Positions 8,447 through 17,220 are shown, counted from the stretch's first letter. The stretch is DNA of 32,743 nucleotides from CAVDHB01 sp963608705 (GCA_963608705.1 CAVDHB010000029.1:1-32743), one strand, 5' to 3'. Notes: generated by a model from the sequence alone, not told the origin. Program-made: numbers and translations.

Positions 8447-8469
8447 ACTTATCTCTTTTATTATTCATG

Positions 8470-8503
8470 AAGTCCGAAGGCTCGTACCCTTCGGACTTTT
8501 TTT
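8470..8503 (+). terminator. Rho-independent terminator of maeB
   Basis: Perfect 11-bp stem AAGTCCGAAGG (8470-8480) / CCTTCGGACTT (8488-8498) with a 7-nt loop, followed by an uninterrupted T-run to 8503. Confidence 0.92.
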
Positions 8504-8544
8504 GTCGAAGCGGGTTGGCAAACTTGGAGATAAGAAAAAATGTA

Positions 8545-8566
8545 GAGACGTGATTCATCACGTCTC
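8545..8566. repeat. REP-like palindrome, copy 1 (variant)
   Basis: GAGACGTGA (8545-8553) and TCACGTCTC (8558-8566) form a perfect 9-bp palindrome with loop TTCA, preceded by GTA. It is a variant of the GAGACGCGAT palindrome found at 8874, 32615 and 32717. Confidence 0.75.
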
Positions 8567-8668
8567 CAAGCCGACAAAGCATATACAACTAACACATTGT
8601 AAATCAGTCATTTGCGATGACATTCAAAGTCTCTTTCACGCGTCTTTGCAACTGCTTTATAATCAATA

Positions 8669-8888
8669 AGTTACAACTTGTACCGTAATGGCCGCTCACT
8701 TCTACCGTAATGGGCGTTCATTACGGTAGAAGTGAGCGGCCATTTGTATAGAAGTGGGAAATGACTTGTATAGAGGTGAGAAATGGAAGTGCAGTGAACC
8801 GTAAAGCGAAATGCGATAATGCACATATCGAAACGCAATGATGCACAAACCGAGACACAATAAAAAACATATCGAGACGCGATGAATC
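8669..8888. repeat. Degenerate 22-bp tandem array, about ten units
   Basis: The stretch can be cut into ten 22-bp units starting at 8669, 8691, 8713, 8735, 8757, 8779, 8801, 8823, 8845 and 8867. Several neighbouring units match at 14-15 of 22 positions without gaps. The first two share ACTTnTACCGTAATG, units three to five end in TAGAAGTG or TAGAGGTG, and units seven to ten share a CGAnACGCnATGA-like core. The last unit runs into the REP palindrome at 8874. The match between units six (8779) and seven is weaker (12 of 22), and between five and six only 6 of 22. No open reading frame of note crosses it. Confidence 0.6.
8687..8744. repeat. Perfect 26-bp inverted repeat with 6-nt loop
   Basis: The arm at 8687-8712 (starting AATGGCCGCTCACTTC) is the exact reverse complement of 8719-8744, separated by GGCGTT. 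It has no T-run on either side, so it is not a standard terminator. It lies inside the 22-bp array and spans units one to three and part of four. Confidence 0.95.
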
Positions 8889-8900
8889 GCGTCTCTACTG
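8874..8900. repeat. REP-like palindrome, copy 2
   Basis: GAGACGCGAT (8874-8883), GA, ATCGCGTCTC (8886-8895), then TACTG. The whole 27 nt is identical to 32717-32743. Confidence 0.9.
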
Positions 8901-8914
8901 GGGGGCAGAGACAG

Positions 8915-8933
8915 AGGGGTGAATCCCCTTTTT
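8915..8933 (+). terminator. Weak terminator-like hairpin
   Basis: AGGGG (8915-8919) pairs with CCCCT (8925-8929) across a 5-nt loop, followed by TTTTT. The stem is short and no gene ends just upstream, so function is doubtful. The rest of 8934-9081 shows only a half copy of the palindrome (GCGTCTCTAC at 9042-9051). Confidence 0.3.
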
Positions 8934-9081
8934 GTCATGAACGACCGTAAAACCGTATTAAACAGGAAATGGACGGGAAACAGCTCTGTTGAGAGTAGCT
9001 CTTATAAAATAAGGTGGTGACTTGCGAGATTGCTGATTTGAGCGTCTCTACGGGCGTTTTAAGAAAGTTTTCACTGAAATC

Positions 9082-9113
9082 CTTGCGTGAGTCCGGGAAT
9101 AATTGTACTTTTA
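9082..9113 (+). promoter_or_regulatory. Probable gyrA promoter
   Basis: CTTG (9082-9085), a 20-nt spacer and TACTTTTA (9106-9113), one mismatch each from TTTG and TAnnTTTG. It predicts a leader of roughly 55 nt before gyrA. Confidence 0.5.
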
Positions 9114-9172
9114 CACGCATTTAATCAAAACACGACCTTTAAAGGCTGTGTTTCAGCGAATAGAACACAATA

Positions 9173-11842
9173 ATGTTGGATCAAGACAGAATTATCAAAG
9201 TAAACATCGAGGAGGAAATGAAGACCTCCTACATAGACTATTCAATGTCTGTGATAGTGGCCAGGGCGCTCCCCGATGTGAGAGACGGTTTCAAGCCTGT
9301 ACACCGCCGTATATTATACGGTATGCTGGGCTTGGGAAATACACATGACAAACCCACACGTAAGTGCGCCCGTATCGTGGGTGACGTGTTAGGAAAATAC
9401 CATCCGCACGGGGATTCTTCCGTGTACGGAGCATTGGTGCGTATGGCACAGCCTTGGGCGATGCGCTATACACTGGTGTTCGGACAGGGAAACTTCGGTT
9501 CGGTGGACGGTGACTCTCCTGCCGCCATGCGTTACACGGAGGCCAGACTGACGGAAGTCGGAGAGGCCATGATGGACGACTTGGACAAGGACACCGTGGA
9601 CATGATGCCCAACTTCGACAACACCTTGCAAGAACCCACTGTCCTGCCTACCAAAATCCCAAACCTGTTGGTGAACGGTGCGAACGGTATCGCAGTGGGT
9701 ATGGCCACGAACATCCCTACACACAACCTGGGGGAATGCATCGACGCTTGCGTGGCGTATATCGATAACCCCGATATCACCGTGGACGAACTGATGCACT
9801 ATGTGAAAGCGCCGGACTTCCCTACTGGAGGTTATATCTACGGTATGGACGGTGTGAAATCGGCCTACGAGACGGGACGAGGCAGAGTGGTGATGCGCGC
9901 CAAGGCCGAGATAGAAAACGGCCAGACACACGACAAGATTGTCATTTCCGAAATACCTTACAACGTAAACAAGGCGGAGCTGATCAAGAACATTGCCGAG
10001 CTGGCCAAGGAAGGAAAAATCCAAGGAATCAGCAACGCCAATGACGAGTCCGACCGTCACGGTATGCGTATCGTGGTGGATGTAAAACGCGACGCCAACG
10101 CCAATGTCATCTTGAACAAACTCTACAAGATGACGGCTTTGCAGAGCAGTTTCTCCGTGAACACCATCGCCTTGGTGCACGGCAGACCGAAGCTGCTCAC
10201 CCTGAGGGACTGCATCAAATACTTTGTGGAGCATCGTCATGAAGTGACTATCCGCCGCACCCAATATGACTTGCGGAAAGCGCAAGAACGCGCGCATATC
10301 CTGGAAGCGTTAATGATAGCTTCCGACAATATTGACGAGGTGGTACATATCATCCGTGCGGCAAAGACACCGCAGGAAGCTATAGACAACTTGAAGAAAC
10401 GCTTCGAATTTGACGACGTGCAGGCCAAGGCCATTGTGGAGATGCGTCTCCGTCAGCTGACAGGACTGATGCAAGACCAGCTCCATGCGGAATACGACGA
10501 AGTGGAGAAGAAAATCGCTTACTTGCAGCAGATACTTTCAGATGAGAGTCTCTGCCACAAGGTAATGAAAGACGACCTGTTGGCCGTGAAAGACAAATAT
10601 GCGGACGAACGTCGCTCTGAAATCGTATATGCGGGCAGTAGTGATTTTGACCCTGAAGACTTCTATGCGGACGACCCGATGGTCATCACACTGAGCCACA
10701 TGGGCTATATCAAGCGTACGCCGCTTACCGAGTTCCGTGCACAAAATCGTGGCGGTGTGGGTGCCAAGGGTAGCCAGACACGCGACTCGGATTTCATCGA
10801 GAATATTTATGCGGCCACCATGCACAACACAATGCTTTTCTTCACACAGAAAGGCCGCTGCTACTGGCTCAAAGTATATGATATCCCCGAAGGTGCGAAA
10901 ACTTCCAAAGGACGTGCGATTCAGAACTTGCTCAACATCGAGAAAGATGACAGCGTGAACGCATGCATCCGTATCCGCACGCTGAAAGACGAGAGCTTCA
11001 CCCAGACTCACTATGTGGTGTTCTGCACCAAGCAAGGTGTCATCAAGAAAACGTGTCTTGCACTCTATGCACGGCCAAGAGCGAATGGTATTAACGCCAT
11101 CACGATTCGCGAGGATGACAGTGTGGTTGATGTAATGCTAACCAACGGCCATGACGAACTGGTTATCGCCAACCGAAACGGACGCGCTATCCGCTTTAAT
11201 GAGGAGGTGGTACGTCCGATGGGACGCACGGCAGCCGGTGTGAAAGGCATCAAACTGGACGAAGACGGTCAAGACGAGGTGGTAGGTATGGTATGTGTGA
11301 ACGACCCGGTGAAGGAATCCATCATGGTGGTCAGCGAGAATGGCTTCGGAAAACGCTCTGATGCGGAAGACTATCGTATCACCAACCGTGGAGGTAAAGG
11401 TGTGCGCACCATGAACATCACGGAAAAAACCGGCAAACTGGTGGCCATCAAAGTCGTGACGGACAAGAACGACTTGATGATTATCAACAAGAGCGGTGTG
11501 GTGTTGCGTGTGCGTGTGGCTGACATCCGGGAGACGGGACGTGCCACCCAAGGAGTCAAGCTCATTGATCTGGGCAAACGTAACGATACCATCAGTTCGG
11601 TATGCCGTGTGACTTCCGAAGTGGAGGAAGAGGAAGAAGCCAATAAAGAAGAGACGGTCGAACAGGCTGTAAACACTCCGGCTGCTGACAAACAAGACAT
11701 CAGCGGAGAACAGACCACCAGTGAAGAAACAGCTCCCGCAAGCTCTGAGGAAAAAGCAAAGGAGAATACGGACACAAAGACCGACGAGAACAAAACAGGA
11801 GACAGTCCGAAGCAGGGAGACCTTTTCGGATTTGACGAGTGA
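9173..11842 (+). CDS. gyrA: DNA gyrase subunit A
   Basis: Breakage-reunion subunit of gyrase, which introduces negative supercoils with GyrB (not in this window). The 889 residues begin MLDQDRIIKVNIEEEMKTSYIDYSMSVIV, standard for GyrA. Catalytic Tyr121 lies in AAMRYTEARL. The quinolone-determining loop reads HGDSSVYGALVRMAQ with Ser82 equivalent to E. coli Ser83, so the usual resistance substitution is absent. The tower/coiled-coil region runs to about 525. The C-terminal pinwheel carries a GyrA-box-like QNRGGVGAKG at about 525-535. From about 835 there is a long Glu/Thr/Lys-rich low-complexity tail ending GDLFGFDE. GyrA rather than ParC is favoured by the full pinwheel and box. The TPR gene starts 35 nt downstream with no promoter seen. 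Confidence 0.96.
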   Translation: MLDQDRIIKVNIEEEMKTSYIDYSMSVIVARALPDVRDGFKPVHRRILYGMLGLGNTHDKPTRKCARIVGDVLGKYHPHGDSSVYGALVRMAQPWAMRYTLVFGQGNFGSVDGDSPAAMRYTEARLTEVGEAMMDDLDKDTVDMMPNFDNTLQEPTVLPTKIPNLLVNGANGIAVGMATNIPTHNLGECIDACVAYIDNPDITVDELMHYVKAPDFPTGGYIYGMDGVKSAYETGRGRVVMRAKAEIENGQTHDKIVISEIPYNVNKAELIKNIAELAKEGKIQGISNANDESDRHGMRIVVDVKRDANANVILNKLYKMTALQSSFSVNTIALVHGRPKLLTLRDCIKYFVEHRHEVTIRRTQYDLRKAQERAHILEALMIASDNIDEVVHIIRAAKTPQEAIDNLKKRFEFDDVQAKAIVEMRLRQLTGLMQDQLHAEYDEVEKKIAYLQQILSDESLCHKVMKDDLLAVKDKYADERRSEIVYAGSSDFDPEDFYADDPMVITLSHMGYIKRTPLTEFRAQNRGGVGAKGSQTRDSDFIENIYAATMHNTMLFFTQKGRCYWLKVYDIPEGAKTSKGRAIQNLLNIEKDDSVNACIRIRTLKDESFTQTHYVVFCTKQGVIKKTCLALYARPRANGINAITIREDDSVVDVMLTNGHDELVIANRNGRAIRFNEEVVRPMGRTAAGVKGIKLDEDGQDEVVGMVCVNDPVKESIMVVSENGFGKRSDAEDYRITNRGGKGVRTMNITEKTGKLVAIKVVTDKNDLMIINKSGVVLRVRVADIRETGRATQGVKLIDLGKRNDTISSVCRVTSEVEEEEEANKEETVEQAVNTPAADKQDISGEQTTSEETAPASSEEKAKENTDTKTDENKTGDSPKQGDLFGFDE

Positions 11843-11877
11843 GACAAGGTTATTTATTAATATTTAAACGTAACAGT

Positions 11878-13134
11878 ATGAACAAGATGTTTTTAGCCGC
11901 AGCCCTTTTGGCTGTATCTTCTGCCACTTTCGCGCAGGAGGCTAAAGTGAAAGAGGCGTCCAGCTTGGCCTCTTCCAAAAATTGGGACGGTGCCATCGCC
12001 GCCATCAAAGCTGCCATTGAGAATCCAGAAACTGCCAACAGCGCAGAGACATACGCCACTGCCGGAAAGATTTACGCAGACCTCATGAACGAGCAGTATG
12101 CGAAAAAAGCCATCAAACAGCCATACGATGCCGCTAAATATGCCGAGGGTCTCTTGGGTATGTACGCAAACTATGTGAAATGCTATATCCTCGACAACAA
12201 GCCTAACGAGAAAGGTAAAATCAAACCGAAGTTCAGCAAAGGCTATCCCGACGAGCTGTGGAACTACCGTGGCGAGTTGATCAACATGGGTATCGAGGGC
12301 TTCAACAAACAGGACTATAAAGGTGCGTTGAGCATGTTCTCCACTTATGTGGACACTTTCACAAGCCCGGTATTCGCCAATGACGAAAAAGCGAAAAACG
12401 ACACGTTGATTACCTACAATGCCGCATTGGCTACCTTGGCCGCTGACTTGGCAAAAGACTATAACGCCGTATTGAAATACGCTGATCTTGGTCTGAAAGA
12501 CAAGAACAAGGAAAATGTGAAAAAGTCCCTCCTTTGCAAGATGGACGCAGCTCAGCATCTGAACAAGACAGAGGAATACACCGCGGCCTTGCAGGAAGGC
12601 ATCCGTCAGTTCCCTGAGGAACAGACTTTTGTAGGTCAGTTGTTCCAGGACTACGTGAATAAGAAAGACTCTGTGAATGCCCAGAAACTGGTAGACGATC
12701 AAATCGCCGCTCATCCGCAGAGTTTCTATCCTTACTTCTTGAAGGGTTATCTTTTGATGAGCCAGAAGAAGTATGACGACGCAGTGACTTCTCTGAACAA
12801 AGCGAAAGAACTCAATCCTAAGTATACGGACATTTATCGTAACATCGCACAGAGCTATTTGAGCAAAGCGCAGGATTACAGTACAAGCAAAGACTTCAAC
12901 CAGTCCAAATACCTTACTATCCTGAAGGGTGCCATGGACGCATTGGAAGCTTGGAAGGGATTGGAGCCTGACAAGGTGAAGGCTTGGGGACCGACCTTGA
13001 ACCAGATTTACTATGTGCTGACAAACAGCAGAATTCCGGGATACAAAGAGAAATATGTGGAACTTTGTGGAAAGTTAGGACAGGAACCCGTGTTGCCAGA
13101 AGAGAAACCGGCTGCGGGCGCTGCTAAGAAATAA
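11878..13134 (+). CDS. Exported tetratricopeptide repeat protein
   Basis: 418 residues with a clear signal peptide MNKMFLAAALLAVSSATFAQ, signal peptidase I cleavage likely after FAQ, so periplasmic or outer-membrane associated. The rest is helical with TPR-like pairs; the clearest covers about 285-325 (FYPYFLKGYLLMSQKKYDDAVTSLNKAKELNPKYTDIYRNIAQSYL). I chose the ATG at 11878 over an in-frame ATG at 11839 because the latter overlaps gyrA and would bury the signal peptide. A typical role would be protein-protein scaffolding; the actual partner is unknown. It resembles the next gene (same order of segments such as DYNAVLKYADLGL, RQFPEE), so the two are paralogues. Probably co-transcribed with gyrA. 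Confidence 0.85.
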   Translation: MNKMFLAAALLAVSSATFAQEAKVKEASSLASSKNWDGAIAAIKAAIENPETANSAETYATAGKIYADLMNEQYAKKAIKQPYDAAKYAEGLLGMYANYVKCYILDNKPNEKGKIKPKFSKGYPDELWNYRGELINMGIEGFNKQDYKGALSMFSTYVDTFTSPVFANDEKAKNDTLITYNAALATLAADLAKDYNAVLKYADLGLKDKNKENVKKSLLCKMDAAQHLNKTEEYTAALQEGIRQFPEEQTFVGQLFQDYVNKKDSVNAQKLVDDQIAAHPQSFYPYFLKGYLLMSQKKYDDAVTSLNKAKELNPKYTDIYRNIAQSYLSKAQDYSTSKDFNQSKYLTILKGAMDALEAWKGLEPDKVKAWGPTLNQIYYVLTNSRIPGYKEKYVELCGKLGQEPVLPEEKPAAGAAKK

Positions 13135-13161
13135 GCATACAAAGAAGCACTAAAAACTCAT

Positions 13162-13208
13162 AAGGGTGTTCCGGCTCTTCTTCTTCAGAAGAGTAGGAAT
13201 ACCCTTTT
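13162..13208 (+). terminator. Two-part hairpin between the TPR genes (terminator or attenuator)
   Basis: AAGGGTGTTCC (13162-13172) pairs with GGAATACCCTT (13196-13206) with one G-U pair. An inner CTCTTCT/AGAAGAG stem lies at 13175-13193. It ends in TTTT only. It sits 23 nt before the next start, and no promoter is visible between the hairpin and that start, so it may attenuate rather than fully stop read-through. Confidence 0.6.
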
Positions 13209-13231
13209 CACTTACTATTCGCGGACTGATA

Positions 13232-14443
13232 ATGAGACACAAGTTGATATTGACAATCTTTCTCTGCTTTGCGGGGTGTCTGTGTGCAGGGTATGCGGCC
13301 AACAAGCTGACGAAGAAGCTGGCACAAAAAGGGAAACTGGAAGATGCATTGAAAGCAAGCACGGAAGTAATGGCAGACTCCGTGTTACGCCAGAGCGCAC
13401 AAACTTGGTTTTATTCCGCCCTTGTGCAACAAAGGGTGTATGAGGACGAGTCTGCCAAAATGTATATACTAAGGAAAGGCGAAGAAACAAAAGTAGACAC
13501 TGTGAGATTCTACAGCAGCTTATATAATGTGTTCGACTATCTGCTCCGATGCGACAGTATTGAGCAAACCAAACACAAGTCCGCGTTCTTTTCAAAAAGC
13601 AAATCCCTGCTAAGTCCCTTGTGCAACAACTTGAACAGTGGAGGACTATTCTACTTGAAAAGAGAGGATTATCAGCAAGCATTGAACTTCTTTTCCATGT
13701 TGTTGCACATCGCCGACAGCCGTTTCTTCAAGGGAGATAAGAGATTCTCCAGGAACAATCAGCTGCCTTTAGTGGCCTACTCTGCCACGTTGTCCGCCTT
13801 CAAATTGCGCGACTACGGTCAAGTGCTGAAATATTCCGACATGGCCATGGACGACACAGCCCATATCCCCTACACCATGATTTACAAGTATCAGGCGTTA
13901 AGGTCACTGGGCTATGATTCATTGTCTGTGCAACTCCTGTCTGACGGTGTCAGACGCTTCCCCCACCATGATTATTTTTACGGGGAGTTAATCAACTATT
14001 ACGCAGCGCACACGGAGAAGATAGACTCGTTCTATCCAACGGCGCTTCATCAACAGCAACTTAACAAGGACAAACCTTTCTACAATTACGCTTTGAGCTT
14101 GTTGAATCTTAAACGCCAGAACTACAAAGAGGCGGCATACTGGGGAAAGATGGCCGTCGGACAAGACCCCGTGAATCTTGTATTCCTTCAACAATTGGGG
14201 CAAAGTTACTTCCTCTGGGCGCAAGAGATGGAGACACACGCAGCCAGCGACATGGATGACCCTCAGTTCGCTGACGACCGTAAACGCATCCAAGACACCT
14301 ACCGTCTGGCCTTGCCGAATTACGAGAAGCTAAGAGTGCTGGCTCCTACGGACAAGTCCGTCTGGCTCGCCGCGCTTTACCATATCTATTACAAGCTCAA
14401 CATGGGGCGAAGTTTTCAAGAAATAGAAAAAATCATGCGTTAG
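13232..14443 (+). CDS. Exported TPR-like protein, paralogue of the preceding gene
   Basis: 403 residues from the ATG at 13232, starting MRHKLILTIFLCFAGCLCAGYAANK. The export signal is clear but the processing is ambiguous: FAGC resembles a lipobox with Phe at -3, while AGYAA could be a signal peptidase I site. An upstream in-frame ATG at 13166 falls inside the hairpin and is rejected. The mature part is helical with TPR-like units. Alignable segments with the preceding protein include DYGQVLKYSDMAM against DYNAVLKYADLGL, RRFPHHDYFYGELINYY against RQFPEEQTFVGQLFQDY, and the closing alpha-helical block. Function unknown; likely envelope-associated. malQ begins 36 nt downstream, so they probably share a transcript. 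Confidence 0.8.
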   Translation: MRHKLILTIFLCFAGCLCAGYAANKLTKKLAQKGKLEDALKASTEVMADSVLRQSAQTWFYSALVQQRVYEDESAKMYILRKGEETKVDTVRFYSSLYNVFDYLLRCDSIEQTKHKSAFFSKSKSLLSPLCNNLNSGGLFYLKREDYQQALNFFSMLLHIADSRFFKGDKRFSRNNQLPLVAYSATLSAFKLRDYGQVLKYSDMAMDDTAHIPYTMIYKYQALRSLGYDSLSVQLLSDGVRRFPHHDYFYGELINYYAAHTEKIDSFYPTALHQQQLNKDKPFYNYALSLLNLKRQNYKEAAYWGKMAVGQDPVNLVFLQQLGQSYFLWAQEMETHAASDMDDPQFADDRKRIQDTYRLALPNYEKLRVLAPTDKSVWLAALYHIYYKLNMGRSFQEIEKIMR

Positions 14444-14479
14444 TCTCTCCCACAGGTCTGACGCCAAAAACAGCTGACT

Positions 14480-17215
14480 ATGGCAACTTTGGAATTTTCC
14501 ATCAATTATTTTGTCAAAGGAGAAGAGCAATTGTTCCTCCATTTGACTGAAACGGACAAGAACCACGGCGTGAAGATGTCGAAATATCCGCTCTCTTCAG
14601 TGAACAGACGGGATTGGCTGCTATCGCTCGTGCTGGATTCCACGACAATCTCATTCTCCTATTATTATACACTGGATGTGGACGGAGAGGAAAGACGGAT
14701 AGAATGGAATGCGGCACATCGAGTGTATCAGTGTGCCGATTGGGAAGAAGGGAAACACATTCTTTTTTCTGACAAGTGGACGGACATATCCTCGGAGTCA
14801 TACTTGTGGAGTTCCGCATTTACCCAATGCCTCCATCCAAGGAACCTCGTCAAGGGATGTGAATCTTCGATGGAGAAAACCCTGCTTGTCCGTGTGTCCG
14901 TGCCTCACGTAAAGGCAGACGAAAGAGTGGTGATAGTGGGAGACTGCCCGGAGTTGGGTAATTGGGATCCTGCCTGCGCCCCTCTGCTGCATGAGTACAA
15001 GCGGAACGAATGGGAGATTTCCCTTCCGCTCTCCTTATGGCAACTGTATTCACAAATCGCTTGCAAGGTGGTCATTATCCATCACGATTCCTGCAAGGTA
15101 GTAGCCTGGGAAGAAGGAGAAAACCGTATTGTCCATTTGGCGAAAGAGAACATTTCAAGATATGACTGTGTGGTGGAAGAATGGAACGAGCCTTGCTTTG
15201 CTCTTCCTGACCGACAAAGTAGGATCGCCGGAATGGTCATCCCTGTATTCTCTCTTAAATCGGAAAAGAGTGCGGGCGTAGGCGACTTCGGTGATTTGAA
15301 ACGGATGGTAGACTGGGCCGTCAGCTGTGGTTGGCATATTCTGCAACTGCTGCCCGTGAACGATACGACCATTACCCAGACATGGGAAGACTCCTATCCC
15401 TACAACGCCTTGTCCGTGTACGCTCTTCATCCGCAATACATCAATTTGGAAGCGGCGGGAGAAATCCACAGCTTCCGCAAACGGAGAGAATTCGAGAAAG
15501 AACGGAAACGGCTGAATGCCCTTCCGCAGATTGACTATGAGGCGGTGAATAAACTGAAACACGCCTATCTGCGTGCCTTGTTCGCACAAAATGGCAAACG
15601 TGTACTTGCCTCGCCGGCCTTCAAGTCCTTTTACGAAGACAACAAACGTTGGCTTCGGCCTTACGCCGTGTTCAGCTATTTGCGGGATGAATACGGCACG
15701 GCAGATTACGCCACATGGTCACGCTTCTCCGCATACAAAGCCGCGGATATTCACCGGCTTTGCCAGCCCTCTTATGAAGATTACGACCGAATCGCCTATT
15801 ATTTCTTCCTCCAGTATTTGTTGGACAAGCAATTGAAAGAAGCCAGCGAATACGCTCGTCAGAAAGGAGTGGTATTAAAAGGAGACATCCCCATTGGAGT
15901 GGCACGGCACAGTGTAGACACATGGACGGAGCCTTACTATTTCAATATGCAAAGCCAGACAGGCGCACCACCCGACGCTTTCTCCGCCAACGGTCAGAAC
16001 TGGGGATTCCCGACGTATAACTGGACATCCATGCTGGCGGGCAAGTGCAAGTGGTGGACACAGCGGTTCCAACACCTGAGCCGGTATTTTGAAGCCTACC
16101 GTATTGACCATATCTTGGGCTTCTTCCGAATCTGGGACATACCGTATGAGGCTGTGTACGGACTGTCAGGACAATTCTCCCCTGCCTTGCCGTTGTCTGT
16201 GGAAGAAATAGAAAGCTATGGGCTGACTTTCAAAGAAGAATACACTCGTCCTTATATTACGGAGAAGCTGTTGGAGCAAACCTTTGGCATGGAGAATGAG
16301 AAAGTAAGGGCTTTCTTCTTCACTCCGTCTGAAAATGGGCGCATTCAGTTCCTTCCCTCCGTGGACACACAGCGTAAGATAAAAGAGTGGTTCAACGCCA
16401 ATGAGAGTACCTGGACGGAGGAGTGGAGCGACACACAGAAAGCCGACATCGAAGAGAAGCTGTACAACCTTGTCAGCAATGTCCTCTTTCTCAAAGACCG
16501 CCAAAAAGCGGACTATTATCATCCCCGCATCGCCGTACAGTACGACAGTATATATAAGGAGTTGCTTACGGAAGAGGAGAAGAAAGCGTTCAACCGCCTC
16601 TACGACCAGTACTTCTATCATCGCCACAATGCCTTCTGGTATGAAGAAGCAAGTAGAAAGCTGCCCCGTCTTACACAATGCACGGAGATGCTCGCTTGCG
16701 GAGAAGACTTGGGAATGATACCCTCCTGTGTCCCGACCCTGATGAAAGACCAGCACATCCTCAGTCTGGAAATTCAGTCCATGCCCAAAGAGGAGTGGCG
16801 GACGTTTGCATCTCCCCTGTCCTATCCCTACTTGAGCGTCTGCACCATCGCCACGCACGACATGCCCACCTTCCGAGGATGGTGGAAAGAGAATCCCTCA
16901 CTGCACTCCTTATATTATAAGGAGATATTGGGCAAGGAAGGAGAACCACCCGCAGAGGCCACCGGCGAACTTTGCAAGGAGGTGGTGAAACTGCATCTGG
17001 CAAGTCCATCCATGCTCTGTCTCTTGTCCTTCCAGGACTGGATGGCCATGAACGAGCAATTGAGAAACCCGGACGTGGATGCTGAGCGAATCAATGTCCC
17101 AAAGATTCCACGTTATTATTGGCGGTACAGAATGCACATTACGATTGAGTCCCTGATGGCTCAGAAAGACTTCACCCGACAGATCAAACAGCTGGTACAA
17201 GAATCCGGCAGATAA
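14480..17215 (+). CDS. malQ: 4-alpha-glucanotransferase (amylomaltase), DPE2-like with N-terminal starch-binding domains
   Basis: Transfers alpha-1,4-glucan chains between maltooligosaccharides or to glucose; GH77 family, cytosolic (no signal peptide). 911 residues, far longer than E. coli MalQ (694). Two CBM20-like domains precede the barrel: about 1-115, and about 130-235 with VVIVGDCPELGNWDPACAPLL. The catalytic barrel shows GAPPDAFSANGQNWGFPTYNW, nucleophile D543 in RIDH, acid/base E742 in GEDLG, and D794 in ATHDMP. D543 to E742 is 199 residues against about 48 in E. coli MalQ, so there is an insertion of about 150 residues, the arrangement known from plant DPE2. A strong terminator follows. 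Confidence 0.94.
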   Translation: MATLEFSINYFVKGEEQLFLHLTETDKNHGVKMSKYPLSSVNRRDWLLSLVLDSTTISFSYYYTLDVDGEERRIEWNAAHRVYQCADWEEGKHILFSDKWTDISSESYLWSSAFTQCLHPRNLVKGCESSMEKTLLVRVSVPHVKADERVVIVGDCPELGNWDPACAPLLHEYKRNEWEISLPLSLWQLYSQIACKVVIIHHDSCKVVAWEEGENRIVHLAKENISRYDCVVEEWNEPCFALPDRQSRIAGMVIPVFSLKSEKSAGVGDFGDLKRMVDWAVSCGWHILQLLPVNDTTITQTWEDSYPYNALSVYALHPQYINLEAAGEIHSFRKRREFEKERKRLNALPQIDYEAVNKLKHAYLRALFAQNGKRVLASPAFKSFYEDNKRWLRPYAVFSYLRDEYGTADYATWSRFSAYKAADIHRLCQPSYEDYDRIAYYFFLQYLLDKQLKEASEYARQKGVVLKGDIPIGVARHSVDTWTEPYYFNMQSQTGAPPDAFSANGQNWGFPTYNWTSMLAGKCKWWTQRFQHLSRYFEAYRIDHILGFFRIWDIPYEAVYGLSGQFSPALPLSVEEIESYGLTFKEEYTRPYITEKLLEQTFGMENEKVRAFFFTPSENGRIQFLPSVDTQRKIKEWFNANESTWTEEWSDTQKADIEEKLYNLVSNVLFLKDRQKADYYHPRIAVQYDSIYKELLTEEEKKAFNRLYDQYFYHRHNAFWYEEASRKLPRLTQCTEMLACGEDLGMIPSCVPTLMKDQHILSLEIQSMPKEEWRTFASPLSYPYLSVCTIATHDMPTFRGWWKENPSLHSLYYKEILGKEGEPPAEATGELCKEVVKLHLASPSMLCLLSFQDWMAMNEQLRNPDVDAERINVPKIPRYYWRYRMHITIESLMAQKDFTRQIKQLVQESGR

Positions 17216-17220
17216 TCCAT

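Noticed and set aside
8669..8888. CRISPR array
   Set aside because: The units are contiguous and degenerate, without constant repeats or unique spacers, and there are no cas genes.
9136..9145. CCTTTAAAGG palindrome in the gyrA leader as a third copy of the CCTTT/AAAGG motif
   Set aside because: It is shorter and lacks the two central bases; a chance palindrome in AT-rich DNA is likely.
9254..9440. Quinolone-resistance substitution in GyrA
   Set aside because: Ser82 is present, and the Gly at the position of E. coli Asp87 is normal for Bacteroides as far as I know.
13166..13231. Longer start for the second TPR protein at 13166
   Set aside because: It would lie inside the hairpin and add a non-typical Phe-rich stretch before a good signal peptide.
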